Shown piece by piece: positions 42,760 to 55,329 of a stretch of 58,000 bases of DNA (positions are counted from its first letter, which is position 1; each line of letters begins with the position of its first letter). This stretch comes from Diphasiastrum complanatum. Lineage: Eukaryota; Streptophyta; Lycopodiopsida; Lycopodiales; Lycopodiaceae. Both the position numbers and the translations under genes were made by a program. Location of the stretch: contig CM055108.1 of NCBI GenBank assembly GCA_029204225.1, positions 26,219,303 to 26,277,302 of the forward strand. Reading direction: 5' to 3'. The notes under the pieces are model-generated. The model was not told the origin of the DNA, did not search any database, and worked only from the letters and a program-made list of their open reading frames with translations.

Positions 42760-45290
42760 GAGGCCTAAAATTCACCATAGACCTGGTTGTACTCGATATT
42801 CCTAGTAACGCCTATTCTTATGAGTTATTGCTTGGTCCCTCACCAATGAAAAGGTCGTTCATGACTGGAGCAAAGGGCGAGTCGCTTTTGGTAATATAGA
42901 GAACTCCGTTACCATTGATTCATCTGGAAAACTCAAACCAGCCCGATACCATGATAATGATTCATCAACTACAAATTCTATGTTTGAGCCATACCAGTCA
43001 ACCCAAGAGAAAGATCATTATATTGAATTTACTAATATCATAAACTGGAGCCACAGTTTGGCTATGATTGATTGTGTGAATGCTGATTATTGTGCTCAAA
43101 ATCAGGCTGATTATACCTATACTCCCATGGCCGATATTGAACAACCTCCTAAATCTAGACACACTTATCATTAATATCAATTTTACTGATATTCAACCAC
43201 AAAATGATGAATTGTTAAACGTTGCATGACTACCTACTAATGCATCAAAAGAACTATTCGTAGATGACAAAAATGTCTTGAGAATACAAAATTGCCCAGA
43301 AGATTTGGACATTTTGACATTCAGATACTCACTACATGGAGGCACTTTCAATTAAATCATTCCCCCAACATTCATCCAAGGTAGAACCAGTTGCCAAGGT
43401 TACGGTTGAAAAACCTGATACCAAAGTCTATCGTGTCAAATGGTCCAATTATCCATGGGACCTATGTGAGGAGGAAACAAATTATCAAATCAACGATGAG
43501 ATCCTCCATGACATGCCACCAATTTCTCATCCTCACACCTCATGCCCTCAGAAGCCACAACCTCATGGCAATACCATGGAGGAGGAAATGAAGAAACCAC
43601 TTTTAATCCAAAGACCTTACTAATGCTCGGGAACTTCCTAAGATCGCTTTAGCTCATACACCTATCCCAGAACCTCCCAAATCTCCATCAAGACAGTTAA
43701 AAGGCAAAGCTCCCCTCAAATCACCCGCACATGAAGTGGTACTTTAAAGATTACACGATCGAGGATGTGACTATACAATTACCACAAGCTCAACGCGAGC
43801 CGAATGGTAATTCATATTACGAAGGTCCTGCACGCACCATCAACATATCCTTGAGTGAGCCCAATGAGGATAACAAATACATTGTCCACGTCGGGGCTCA
43901 CCTCAATTAAGAGCAACGCAGAAAGCTTGAAAAACTTTTGTGAAAGTATCGACATGTCTTTGCTTGGTCCTATAAAGACATGCAAGGAGTTTCAACTAGT
44001 CGTGCATCGCACTCCCCTTAAACGAGATCAGCTACTAGCCGTTCATGTAGATGATCCAATCTACGAGGCCAAAATAAAAGAAGAATTACAATGCTTGCTA
44101 GATGCAGGTCATCTCTGAGATTGAATTTACTGAGTGGGTTTCTCCAATTGTAATCGTTCATAAGAAAAATGGAAAACTCCGCATCTGTGTCGACTTTAAG
44201 AAACTTAATGTAGTCCCAGAACGTGACCATTTCCATTACCTTTTGGAGAATCCATCTTAGCAAATCTAGCAGGAGATGAGGCCTACTCGTTCTTAGATGG
44301 CTTTAGTGGCTACAACATGATCCAAATTGCTGAAGAAGATTAGCATAAAACCACCTTTGCCACAGAATGGAGAACCTTCTGTTGGAAAGTCATGCCTTTC
44401 GGCCTCTATAATGCTCCTAGCACATTCCAACGGGTTATACAAGCTGCATTTTCTCAACAGATGGGAGATACCCTAGAAGTTTACTTGGACGATTTAGGAG
44501 CGCATTCAGAAGAAACATGTCATCAGTCTGTGCTTGAAGTTTTTTTTTATTGAATGTCAACGATTCGGAATCTCCTTGAATTCTAAAAAATGCCAGATTT
44601 GGGTAACACACAACATTGTTTTAGGACATATCATTTCAAAAAATGGTATTGCAACTGATCATCCAAAATCTGCCAAAACCATGTACTATCAGGAAAGTAT
44701 ACTCATTCCTAGGCCACACCAACTATTATCGTTGCTTTATACTCGATTTCTCTAATAAAGCATGACTAATCTATAAGGTGGTCATTATCCCCAAGTGGAT
44801 TGATAAACAAAGAGTCACATTTAATCTGTTGAAGGAAGCCCTCATAAATGCACCTATTCTCTGGGCTCCTGATTACTCCAAGGAATTCCATGTGCATACC
44901 GATGCATCCAAGTATGCCATTGGAGCAGTGCTCACCCAACCGGGAGAATTCAAAAAGGATTATCCAATCCGATTTCTCAGTAGACAATTGATACCCTCTG
45001 AAGTCAATTACACCACTACCGAGCATGAAGCTTTGGCGATGGTTTATGCGGTTCATAAGTTTCGCCATTATCTCCTGGGAAAACTTTTTGTTTTTTTCAC
45101 TGATCATCAAGCACTTCTCTACCTTATAAACAAAACTTGCACAACCGGTTGAATTACTCGATGGATCTTGTTATTATGAGAATTTGAGTTTCAGATTGTT
45201 GTTCGAAAGGGCATTCAACATTTTTTAGCAGATCATTTATCCCGAATCCCTAATTTACCAACTCTAGACCAAGCGGTCAACGATAATTTA
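42760..45290 (+). pseudogene. Gypsy G2 protease-RT-RNase H, left of insertion
   Basis: LVVLDIPSNAYSYELLLG and HDWSKGRVAFG-like sequence of the protease tail, a long degenerate spacer, then pre-RT (about 43735-43990: YTIEDVTIQLPQAQ, IVHVGAHLN, FAWSYKDM). RT: SEWVSPIV-like and KNGKLRICVDFKKLN (about 44160), FLDGFSGYNM (about 44290), MPFGLYNAPSTFQR and VYLDDLGAHS (about 44480), then QIWVTHNIVLGHIISKNGIA. RNase H 44870-45270: HVHTDASKYAIGAVLTQP, TTEHEALAMVYAVHKFRHYL, FFTDHQALLYL and HFLADHLSRIPN. It breaks at 45290 inside the RNase H-integrase linker and resumes at 49831. Confidence 0.92.
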
Positions 45291-46506
45291 TGTTAGGGCC
45301 ATTTTCGGCAGGGGATTGGTCCAGCCAAAACGTCCTAAAAAAGTCAAGGGGCACCACTACTGATGGTGGCTATGCCCTACGTGAGTAACGAAGGTCCTGC
45401 CACATCCAATCCTGGGGGCTTCCTCTGTTATCCCGTGCTCCCGAGCCAATGAGAGTATTTCAGGCTCTCAGAAGTATGACTGTAAGGAGGGGGTGCTAGT
45501 ACTTTTGATGCAATGATTCACTAGCTTTCTAGGGTCCTAGTTCCGTAAAACTTCTGATCACTAATTCGCGTTAGGATCTTGCTAATATCTCTTTCCCCAT
45601 TGAATTCGGCTTACAGTTAGTAGAAATGTTACATGGGCTGGAAACCGATTTACTGTCTATGATGTGCTCGTGGGGTGCAAGTTATACGCACCGCTTTGTT
45701 TGCTAAGCGGCGATATTTTCGCCGACCGTCGGGTCTAGGTATTTCGCTAGACAGTACCGACGGCGGGTGTGACTAGTGCGACGCTTTAACCAAGGTGGTG
45801 TTTTTCAACCGCGGATGGTGGATGGCCCGCTCTGGTGTTTCATAGAGGTCGGGTCCAATTGACTTCATAATTGACAAAACGAAAAAAAACACTTCAAACC
45901 TTGACGATTCCGTATAGTCAGTTAATTCACAAGTCTGATCTAGCAAACCGTAAAATAACCAACCTACAATTCTTTTTGTAAACGCATTTACTTCAATACG
46001 ATTCTTGGCTACAATTTTCGGTTAATACATCGAGGAACGAAAAAGTAATCCACACCACAGTTACTAAGCATTACAATAATTCCAACCCGAACTCCAACGA
46101 TTCGCTACCAAACTTCAAATAGTTTACTTGGTTTAACAAATTCAACCATAGCCTACGAACTTTGATCACTTTGTAATCGAACTCCCATCAAAGAATTAGA
46201 AAGTTAATGGCGATTCCAAAACCTCACACTAAACGTTAAGGCAAATGCGTTGAATCCTAGTCTACGTCTTCACATGTCAGATGGTTCCCTATTTTTCCAT
46301 GAAGGTGTTTCGTTCAGTAAAGGTTCTTTAAAACATTCACGTAGTATTACTTATGAAAAAAAAACATTACCTTGTTTCTTTTGAGAACAATACCATTCTA
46401 TCTCTTGACGAGGGTAATGAATCATTCAATAGGCGAGTACGGAATTTGCAAAATAATAACAAGAAACCATTCACCGATTAGCATACATCATTCACAATCT
46501 ATATAC

Positions 46507-46572
46507 TGGACACATAATTGGATAATCCACATTACCTCATGGACACATAATTGGATAATCCACATTACCTCA
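46507..46572. repeat. Perfect 33-bp tandem duplication
   Basis: Two identical 33-bp units beginning TGGACACATAATTGG at 46507 and 46540, inside the long LTR-like element. Confidence 0.92.
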
Positions 46573-47294
46573 GGTGTGAGAGAAAAGCTAGAAATCGTAG
46601 AGGCACTAGTCATGAATGCCGCTTAATCTCGGTCGTATTGCCTTTGTTGTCTCGCTTGTCGTTCTGGGATGCGACGGATATGTATTTGAATGCTCGATAC
46701 AAATATTCGAAATGTATTTGGTCTCTTCAAATGCGATCCATTATCTTCTCGAATGTCATCTAGCAGTGAGTATTGCCCTCTGTCAGGGCGATTGGCAACA
46801 AAGGTCAGAATTGAACCGTGGGACTTAGATGACATATAATGAGGACAGGTGTTTCAAACAGTCAACGATGGTCAGGCATAACCCAATTGATCTTTCATTC
46901 TCTGTGAAGGAATCAAGTGCTCTGTCTATGATGTGATGGAAAACAGCAGAACGATCAACGAAAATTCAGAGATGGGCTCTTCCTATCAACGATGAACAAG
47001 CAGAAACCAGAAACGGATTGCTTAAGTACTCTCTCTCGGTCTGTGATGTAAGGTAGAACTCATTCGCTATGAGAATTTCATTTCAGGAGCATTCATAGAT
47101 GTTTTGTCTGTCTATCTGCGCTGGAAGAGGGAGATAGCTATCTGGGATGGAGACCAAAGTCAGAATGGCATATGATTTCCATGGATTCAACAAAAATTCA
47201 GAGGTGCTCTGTTTGTCTGCGATGGAAGACAAAGACGCAGGCAGTTGACCACAGGGCCGCAGACAGAGGCAGGGCAGCGATCAGTAGACAGGTA

Positions 47295-47640
47295 GCGAGG
47301 AGCTCCAGGCAACGACGAGCTGCAGTAGACTGCCGGGAATCCTTCCAGTGAGCACACAGACAGGCGAGGCAGTGGGCAGCTGCAGGGGCAGCGAGGGCCA
47401 GACAGAGATAGCGAGGAGCTCCAGGCAGCGATGAGCTACAGTGGACTGCGGGAATCCTTCCAGCGAGCACACAGACAGGCGAGGCAGTGGGCAGCTGCAA
47501 GGGCAACGAGAGCCAGACAGAGATAGCGAGGACGTGTAAGGCATTCCACGAGCACCCAGAGAGCGAGGAACTTCAAGCAGATCGCAGGTGAGGCAGCGAT
47601 GAGGCAGGAAGGGCATGTAGGAGGCATTCAATGGGCACCC
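47295..47640. repeat. GC-rich 115/116-bp tandem repeat and related modules
   Basis: GCGAGGAGCTCCAGGC occurs at 47295 and 47411, with GCGAGG again at 47526. Between them AGCACACAGACAGGCGAGGC repeats in each unit. A second pair of short modules (GGCATTCnAnGnGCACCCAGAG) starts near 47540 and 47625. The frames read across it on the minus strand are artefacts of this repeat. Confidence 0.88.
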
Positions 47641-49830
47641 AGAGGGCGGAGGCAGCGTAAAACTACAGGATCAATGAGGAGGAACCACGGAGAAGAACTG
47701 CCACAGGCAGGGTCAGGGCACAGACCACGCAGCAAGGTTGTAGGCACTCCAGAGACACTTGATGGAGGCAAGATCAGACCAATGAGTTGCATGTAGGCCT
47801 CACACAGCTCAAGTTAGAATACAAAACCCAAATAACTTCCAACCGTACAGCATGTAGGGCGTAGAGTAAGTGATTGCGGAATTCGAGTGTGGCTGCAAGT
47901 CGTTGGCAAACCGTTGATGGTGTTCCACCTCTGATTTTTACTTGTGCAAATGGTATTTCAAAACATCTTTCACTCCTTCCAACATGATTAGAATCACTCC
48001 CCAACAAGACATTCAAACGACGATTCCACTCTCAACCTCCTACTTCGCAAATTTTGGCACAACCTCTATCAATTTGCAAGTAAGTAGCTAACAACTCCAA
48101 AACACTGACCTCCATTCGTCCCCACCAAAACATTGACTCCTTTCATGTATCAATTTGTAAACTCAAGCAACTACATTCAATCAAGCATGTAACCCACTCC
48201 CAAATGCAAACGTTCAATCACTCAAAAACCCTATAATACCTTAATCAAACCACTAATCAAAAGACTTCCTCCTTACCATCGCACAGACAAATCATACAAC
48301 CAATCACTCCAACTTCAAACAATACCTCCAAAGCAACATTACTAACAAAATCCTTCCAATCCACCACAACCCCTAAACAAGCATAGTAAGAAACACCCTA
48401 CTCACCACCAATGGAACTCAACAATGCACTCTTCCAGCTACACCATCCCTCTCAAAATTAGCATCACTTCCAACATCACTAATGCACATTGCAAACATCC
48501 AACTTCAAGCACTACACAAAGCAACTAACATCAAAGTAATACTAACCTTGAGCAACATTAAACACAAAATGGAACTAAATCACAAGCTCTCTCAAACAAA
48601 CTAACTCACACTCCAAAAGACTCTCAACCAACATGACTTCCAACTCAAATGACTTCTAACTAACTCTCAATATAATGACACTCTCGATGAACATGGCATT
48701 CTACTATCACATCACACTCATCAACTCCATCTATCACCATCAACTCACTATCACATTATTAGCCAACCATCATCCAACTATATCTTAACACAAAGAGTGG
48801 CCTCCTTTTATAGTAAATCCCAAGTGTCCCCCTTCAAAATGAGGCTTTGCCAATTTTCGTGCCCTTCCAGCCTTCTTTCCATTTGTCCAATCCCCATTGG
48901 CAAGTACATCAAGTGGCCTCCTTGAGGGTGTAGGGGTTGGTGCCATTTAAGGCCCCTTTCCAAAACTAGCCAAGATGCTACTTTTGTCAACAGCTAGAGG
49001 AGGTATCTACCAAACTTTGCTAGCCTCTAAGGCCTTCTTGCATTTATGATCCAAAAGGTTGTTGAAGACTCTTGCCAACCTTTCTCTCTCTTGTTAGGTG
49101 TCCTCTATTTCCCTTGGTCCTCCATTTTCCTTGGCTTTTCATTTGATTTTCCTTGTAGTATGCACAGCCCGACTTTTGGTTTTTTGGTTTCTCGGGATTA
49201 CCGACTGATTTGCGTACTTTGCCCATTTTCCATAATCTGCCCAATTTTACTCGTTAGGGTTTCTGCCAGTTTTCAGTATTGCCCATAATTCACAGCTTGG
49301 GTTTTGCCCGATAGATATTTTTCTTTGATGGCTCTTTGACTGGGGTTGACTTTTTTGGCATTCATGACTAAGGCTCCCACGACAACACCGTTTCCCTGAA
49401 AATGCACTAGGCAACCATATATTAGTAAAACCAACTCTGTACATGGTAGGATTTTACCACGGCTATGCCGGCTATTTTTACAACTAGCTAAAAAGCAGTA
49501 AAAATTTATCACAAGCCATTTCTAAGGCTGCAACCTTTTCTCTAGCCACATTTAGGGCGGGCTGGGACCCAATTCTAGGTGGACCGGCATTTTTGGCTCG
49601 GTCTTTACAAAAATTGACCACAAAATATTTTTGACGGTTTTTTCGAAAGTCAGCTTCTTTCTTTTAAATTGTGTCTAGCCACTTTAGGGCAGGCTGGGAC
49701 CACTAAGGCAAACTTGTGCCGATTTTTCTCTAATAATCGGGTTTTACATGCCGGTTTTTTTATGATTATTGCGAACTTAAACTTCAATATTAGCCCGATT
49801 TTCCGTGCGTAAATATCGGCTAACAATTTA

Positions 49831-51056
49831 CCCGATGCAATTTTGTTTCAAGTGGACTATACCCCCGTTTGGGCAAAGGATATTACTGAATATTTGATTT
49901 CAAGGCAAATGGATCCATCCTTATCTAAACCCGAACAATGTGCATTGATCCTCAAAACAACACCTTATACGTTGATTGTAGGACAACTTTACAAGCAAGG
50001 AGTAGATGGAATTATCCGACGACGTCTTACTGAAGGTGAAATATCCTTAACACATGAAGGTGTTGGAGCTAGTCATTTCTCTTCTGAAATGACCGCCAAG
50101 AATATTCTTTCAGTCGAATCTTGGTGGCCAACCCTTTTCAAAGACTCCCCACAATTACGTAAAGGCCGGTGATGTTTATCAAAGGACAAAATGCTTTCAA
50201 AAACCAACTTTATGCCTTTACACCCGGTCACAACTGATCAAGCCTTCCAGAAATGGGGAATTGATTATGTTGGACCAATTAGTCCCACTGCTAGGCACAC
50301 TCAAGCCAGATATATTGTAGTAGCTACGAATTACCGTACCAAATGGGCTGAAGCTTTCGCAATGCTGACTCTCGTTCTGCCACTAAATTTCTCTATGAAC
50401 AGGTTATTATTCGTTTCGGATGTCCTCTAGTACTTATAAGCGATAGGGGTACACATTTTCTTAACTTTGTCATAGGCGATTTGCTTTCGAAATTCTTTGT
50501 TGTACATCGCAAAAGTTTCCTGTATTATCCACGATGTAATGGCCAGCGGAATCTACCAACAAAATCTTATGTGATGTTCTAACCAAGACCGTCGAGTCTA
50601 GCCGTTCTGATTGGGAATTAAAACTCCTCGCCGCTTTGTGGGCATATCGTACTACCTCGAAGCGGACTACAGGTTTAACTCCTTTTCAGCTAGTATATGG
50701 CCAAGAAGTAGTCATGCTTGTGGAATTCCATGTTCCATCCCTACGAGTAGCATACAATCTAGAGCTAGATAATCGACAAATTATAGCTAATAGATTATTC
50801 CATCTAGAACAACTTTGTGAAACACAACAACATCGACGGAAGGCATGACATGATCGATCATTGAAACTCAAAGAGTTCCAGATTGGAGACAAGGTCCTTC
50901 TATACCAAGCCAAAGCATTTAAGGGCAAATTGAAATTTTCTGGACAAAGACCTTATGTAATTCAAAAGACATTTGCCTTTCGATATGTACAACTCCAAAC
51001 CTTATAAGGCAATACTTTAGACAATGTGGTTAATGAAGGCAAACTTCGAAAGTACA
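49831..51056 (+). pseudogene. Gypsy G2 integrase, right of insertion
   Basis: Resumes with DYTPVWAKDITEYLIS, then YTLIVGQLYKQGVDGIIRRR and THEGVGASHFSSEMTAKNIL (zinc domain; the CC pair is damaged near 50165). Core: FQKWGIDYVGPISPTARHTQ, ARYIVVATNYRTKWAEAFA, LVLISDRGTHFLN-like in another frame, and AESTNKIL after a 1-bp shift near 50550, so D, D and E are all still readable across frames. Then WAYRTTSKRTTGLTPFQLVY and GQEVVMLVEFHVPSLRVAYN, and the C-terminal GDKVLLYQAKAFKGKLKFSG stretch, ending VVNEGKLRKYN at about 51056. More intact than the G1 integrase but still frameshifted at least three times. Confidence 0.92.
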
Positions 51057-51740
51057 ACGAACCCTGTTTTTATCTTGATATGGACTAACTTGTTTTATTT
51101 TCTATTTTTTGTTTGTTTATTTTCTATTGTTACTTTTTGCTTACTGCCTGCTTGTCATTTGCAAATTTTTGGGATGTTTCTTTGTTCAAACAATCAAGAT
51201 ATCATCAGCTTAGTAATTCACTTAGTCTTTTTTTATCCAACCACAAGATTTCATTAGTTTTCTGAAATTTTGATGCAAAATAATATCAGACAGAATTCTC
51301 CTAGACCAATTTCACTATGTACGATTCATTTATCACCTTCGCAAATTCTAGTATACAGTCAGACTTTTCAGAAATAGAAAAAACTATTATTTCTCTTCAG
51401 ATCCTTGCTGACAGATGTAAATAATTCGTTGAGCCTCAAAATTAGATGCACGATTTCGTTGTTACATCCGCAAATTTTGATCACTTTTGTTTTTATACTA
51501 TCAAAGAATTCAACCTATTTTTGTACAAAAATAACTACCAGGAACTCGTAGGACCGTCCGAACTCTGTCACAGAATTTGCAAACCTCACTGAGAAATCAT
51601 GGGCACTGAAAGCGAGTACTGGGTGAATTTGCGATTTCCTGTCCAAAAAAGTCTATATATACGCCTCATGTATTCCTCCCACGAGTTCATTTGAGATTAT
51701 TGCTAGGAAGATCGAATTAGCTCTTGTATAAAGTAATGAT
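51057..51740 (+). other. 3' flank of G2, possible LTR with TATA-like box
   Basis: T-rich non-coding sequence after the integrase stop. CTATATATACGCC near 51653 looks like a promoter box, as expected in an LTR. No boundary could be fixed. Confidence 0.4.
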
Positions 51741-52967
51741 TTGGTCTAAATTGTCAACTTACTGCCACCTAATTGAGGTCTTCTTGATTGAATTTAACAA
51801 ATCTCAAGAGATCTTAGAGTTGGCTTTTAAACCACACACTAGCTACATTTCAATATCCTACGAACAAGGCGAGGTCCACCTATTTTAAAAAAAAAATCAT
51901 ACGTGCTTTGGGCAGACCAAATGTCTCAACTTTACACTACTTATGTAAACATTTTGGGTCGGTACCCATTACAACCACAAAAGAGTCCACCATGTGATAA
52001 TTTCTTGTGTTGCTCAAAGGTTTTACTATTGTGCATTTGCATTTCATTTTGAGGTGGCATGCATTACAAGCACTAAAGAGTTCATGAAGTGATAATCTTA
52101 TACACAATTGCTAAAGAACAAGGATTTTTAAATGTTTTATGCTTGACTAAAATTAGTGCACACTTTCAAAATAGTTAAGCCAAAGTTTAATGAATCTATC
52201 ACATACTAAATAAATCTCCCTGAGTTTGACTACTTCCTTCAACCCTTTTTTTTTTTTCACAAACTTGACCAACCTGAACACATAGTACACAGTCTTGCCT
52301 TTGCAAAGCAAGGCTAAAAATCTTGTGGTTCATTAATCTACATAAAATCCTTTCATCAATATGTAAGGCTATCAAACTGTAACCAAAAAATCTCCATGAT
52401 ATTAAAGCCTTTTTTTTCTTTCCTGTTTATTTTTGCTACAAATAGATGATATAATATGTGCAATATGTATGCATAAGGCCAAGCCAATAAAGCACAAGAC
52501 TCCGAACATTCACTCCCATAGAATATAAGATTCAAGCCAACACATACGGAGCATAATTTCAACCCTTACTTGATTCAACCAATCTCAAGGACATTCTTCC
52601 CAAAATTTTAAAGTAATGATTTTTTTTAAAATAGGACTCACCTCCATTTAGGATTTTGTATAAACTTTTGTGTGTGCAAAAGCTGTGTATGATATATAGG
52701 CTTTCTATATTATACATAGCATCATAGATTAGTCAAAACTCATTTTGCTACAAATCCTCAAGCACGTTTGTGCCCCCAAAAGGATATTACTAGTATCCAT
52801 TGTCATTGACAAGTATTCTATTATTTTTTTTGTCATACATGATCAGGGGATGCTTGACGATGTTTACAGTCTAATACTTTTCAATTACAATTAAGTTTTA
52901 GCCATCATTGTTGTAATCTCATCGAGAAGCTTTGGATGATCACAATAGCAGATTAGCTCTGCACTAG
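51741..52967. other. No gene recognised
   Basis: AT-rich, lower-copy-looking sequence with A/T homopolymers (51888, 52248, 52411). No transposon motif, tRNA or open frame worth calling. Confidence 0.4.
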
Positions 52968-53506
52968 CTAAATTACCGGTGCTACAGCTGTTTTTATATC
53001 TGGATCGCTGATGGTAATAATCCATCTGGAGTTGAGGGAGACATCCCAGTTATAGTTAGGCTTATATGAGAAGACCTTGTGAAGGATTAAAGGGAACTCA
53101 ATAGTACCAACCATGAAGGTCAGGATATGTTTGGGTAGAAGAAGAGAAAAATTGAATGGCAGCACAATTCTATCGGCCTGCATATATGGATGTGGGGTGC
53201 ATGCGAGAGTTGCCAAGATTTTTGGTTTCGTGAAGTGGGTTGAGCTTATATCCACAGTTTCATTTGTGTTATTGTTGTGTATATGTGACAGGTGCACTGC
53301 AACTGACTCATCAATCAATGACAAAGCTTACGTTCTGTCTGAAGGCACACCTGATGGAAGAGGCGAGTTCATTTTATCCATTTGTTCTTGTGATATTTTC
53401 CTTTTCAGTTCTTGAAAGGAAAAATATATTACGTATCGTGTTCATTGGTAAGCACAAATTAGTAATTAATCAGCAAGGCTCAGCTAATATAATGGATATG
53501 TACTAA
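52968..53506. other. Open frames of unknown nature on both strands
   Basis: A 118-codon frame on minus (52968-53324) and 100- and 88-codon frames on plus (53113-53415, 53240-53506) overlap. The minus frame has a fairly hydrophobic middle (IVLPFNFSLLLPKHILTFMV). The plus frame contains SSINDKAYVLSEGTPDGRG. I recognise neither and cannot tell which, if any, is an exon. Confidence 0.25.
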
Positions 53507-54209
53507 GCACAATCCAACGATTCATGAACAATGCACAAAGTGATTCTGGTCGGTTCTTCGCAATTCACCAATGGCTACAGAAAGCTAGTTTGGAGTTGGG
53601 ATTAAATGGCAGCAAGCTTTTCTTCCTACATAATGCTGGCCAACAACAAAATTCTGAAACATGAGTACATTGCTGTTCCTCAAAACATATTTCTTGACAG
53701 ACTCGGTGCAGACATGAACCTCTCACATCAAATCATCAGGCTTTGATATTTCTTCATCAGTATTCCAAACCTTCTTGTAATAATGATGGTGGTCACAGAC
53801 TCTTCTATCCATTCTTCCATGTCATAGATTTGAAAAAAAACTGACTTTTATCCCAAAATCTACCATTAAACAACACTTGGGAATCCATGATCGCCTGGGC
53901 TGGCCCTTGGCAACAGTTTCATTTAACAAAGCCTTACTCTACAATCACCATTCATCACACATGAGAGTTCGGAGTTCAGATCGCCAAGGTATATGCGTGT
54001 GTGGACTGGTCAAGGTCCTTGGTCCTTTGAGAATCATGTATGTGTTAGAGAATGTAGGCTGCTGTGCAGAAAAATCTAATGGTGCATTTTTATTGGGCTA
54101 CTTGTGCCCTAAATATTTGTTTACCTAGAGCTGTCGGTTCTGTGAGTGGGAATAGATTGGGAGAGTCAACAAAATTCCTAGAAAGAGAACAAATTTTTTA
54201 GAAAGAGCA
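53507..54209. other. No gene recognised
   Basis: One 83-codon plus frame (53877-54128) without recognisable motif; otherwise non-coding. Confidence 0.35.
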
Positions 54210-54520
54210 AAATAGAGAAGGTTTTAGAGAGAGAGAGAGTTGTTGATCGCTGAGAGAGAGAAAGAGAGAGCAGGAACTGTTGTATGCTACTAGGAGGATG
54301 ATGGCTGATCGAGAGAGAGAGAGAGAGAGAGAGAGCGCACAGGAGGATGATGGCTGATCGAGAGAGAGAGAGAGAGAGAGCGCACAGTAGGAGAATGGAT
54401 GAGAGAGAGAGAGAGTCAAAGCAGCGATAACTGATCGAGACACAGCGAGCACCAGGAGGATGGTTGATCGAGAAGAGAGAGAGAGATAGATTTTTGAGAG
54501 AGAGAGAGAAGAATGTTACC
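54210..54520 (+). repeat. GA-rich microsatellite with 49-bp minisatellite unit
   Basis: Runs of GAGA up to about 24 bases. Around them a unit AGGAGGATGATGGCTGATCG plus GA tract plus GCGCAC starts at 54292 and 54341, with weaker copies to 54470. Confidence 0.88.
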
Positions 54521-54621
54521 AATGATAGACAAAATGCATTTTGGAGCTTCTCACTAGTGCACGTTTACTAGAGAAAAAACACATGCTTTTAAAAACTTTT
54601 AGAAAGAGAAAGGCAATGTAT

Positions 54622-54767
54622 AAAGATCGTGAAGATGCAATGCAAGAGAGAGAAAGAAAGTGGCGTTGCTCTAGAGGAAGTTCAATTTAAAATTAAAGAT
54701 CGCGAAGATGCAATGCAAGAGAGAGAAAGAGAGGGGCGTTGCTTGAGAGGAAGTTTAATTTAAAATT
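54622..54767 (+). repeat. 73-bp tandem duplication
   Basis: AAAGATCGTGAAGATGCAAT at 54622 and its copy AAAGATCGCGAAGATGCAAT at 54695. The two 73-bp units differ at only a few bases and end in TTTAAAATT. Confidence 0.9.
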
Positions 54768-54810
54768 TTAGGGCTAGGGTTTAATTTTTTGGATTTAGGA
54801 ATGAAAAATA

Positions 54811-54814
<4 letters not shown>

Positions 54815-54852
<38 letters not shown>
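54815..54852 (+). repeat. (GT)14 (GA)5 compound microsatellite
   Basis: Perfect GT run from 54815 to 54842, then GAGAGAGAGA. Confidence 0.95.
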
Positions 54853-55329
54853 AGGGGGGTGCTCGCGCGCGCTAGCCACATGAACTTTGGCCTCCCCAAA
54901 AGAGCAGGGGAGCATGGAGCAGAGCAAGCCTTTCTAAGCAGATGCACTAACAAAGTTGCAAAAACTATGTGAAGAGATGCACCAGCTATCTGAAGGGCTA
55001 TGAAAAACAGCCAATTGGCATGAATGTTTCCCAACAACTTCTCGCCACTGACACACAACCCACGTTAATCATGGTTGGGGTGAGATATAACAGTGGTTAG
55101 ATCGTAGCACCAAGGGAAGTGTGCAACAAATGCCGATTGGAGCAGAGTTTCCTGCAACAACAAGAGGGATCTCTCTCTCCAACACCTCACTATATAGCTA
55201 TTTTTTATCTTTAAAAGCTTAAAAAAACCTTAACCCTAAAATCTCTCTGTCCGCTCTCTCTCCTACGAATCCTTGTCCTCCCAACAACACCCGGTCTCTC
55301 ATTTTCTCATAGACGGCCATCTCTCTCTC
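54853..55329. other. Gene-free stretch; hydrophobic minus-strand ORF of doubtful meaning
   Basis: A minus frame (54795-55058) includes LFFIALQIAGASLHIVFATL but runs into the GT repeat (THTHTHTHT), so it is weak evidence for a gene. Short CT-rich tracts follow. Confidence 0.25.

Larger units (their letters stand above)
45291..49825. mobile_element. 4,535-bp LTR-like insertion in Gypsy G2 (solo long LTR or LARD-like)
   Basis: Ends are TGTTAG...CTAACA, with 5-bp target duplications ATTTA at 45286-45290 and 49826-49830. The linker of G2 pol continues across it, confirming the boundaries. No gag, protease, RT or integrase is seen in any frame. I could not find a repeat of the first few hundred bases near the right end, nor a PBS, so a single very long LTR is the simplest reading. 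A non-coding large retrotransposon derivative is the alternative. GC content and simple repeats vary strongly along it: a hairpin at 45726-45763, a 33-bp duplication at 46507-46572, a GC-rich 115-bp repeat at 47295-47530, and a near-duplicate of GGGCGGGCTGGGACC at about 49550 and 49690. Confidence 0.88.

Noticed and set aside
47198-47631. Overlapping minus-strand ORFs of about 100 codons
   Set aside because: Open frames created by the GC-rich 115-bp tandem repeat inside a non-coding element; all three frames look alike.
45291-49825. DNA transposon
   Set aside because: TG...CA termini with a 5-bp duplication and only 6-bp terminal complementarity fit an LTR; no transposase or long inverted repeats.
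54178-54522. Leu/Ser-rich ORFs on the minus strand
   Set aside because: They are translations of GAGA microsatellite (LSLSLS) and not genes.
54795-55058. Hydrophobic membrane-protein-like ORF
   Set aside because: It runs straight through the GT microsatellite and matches no family I know; too weak for a gene call.
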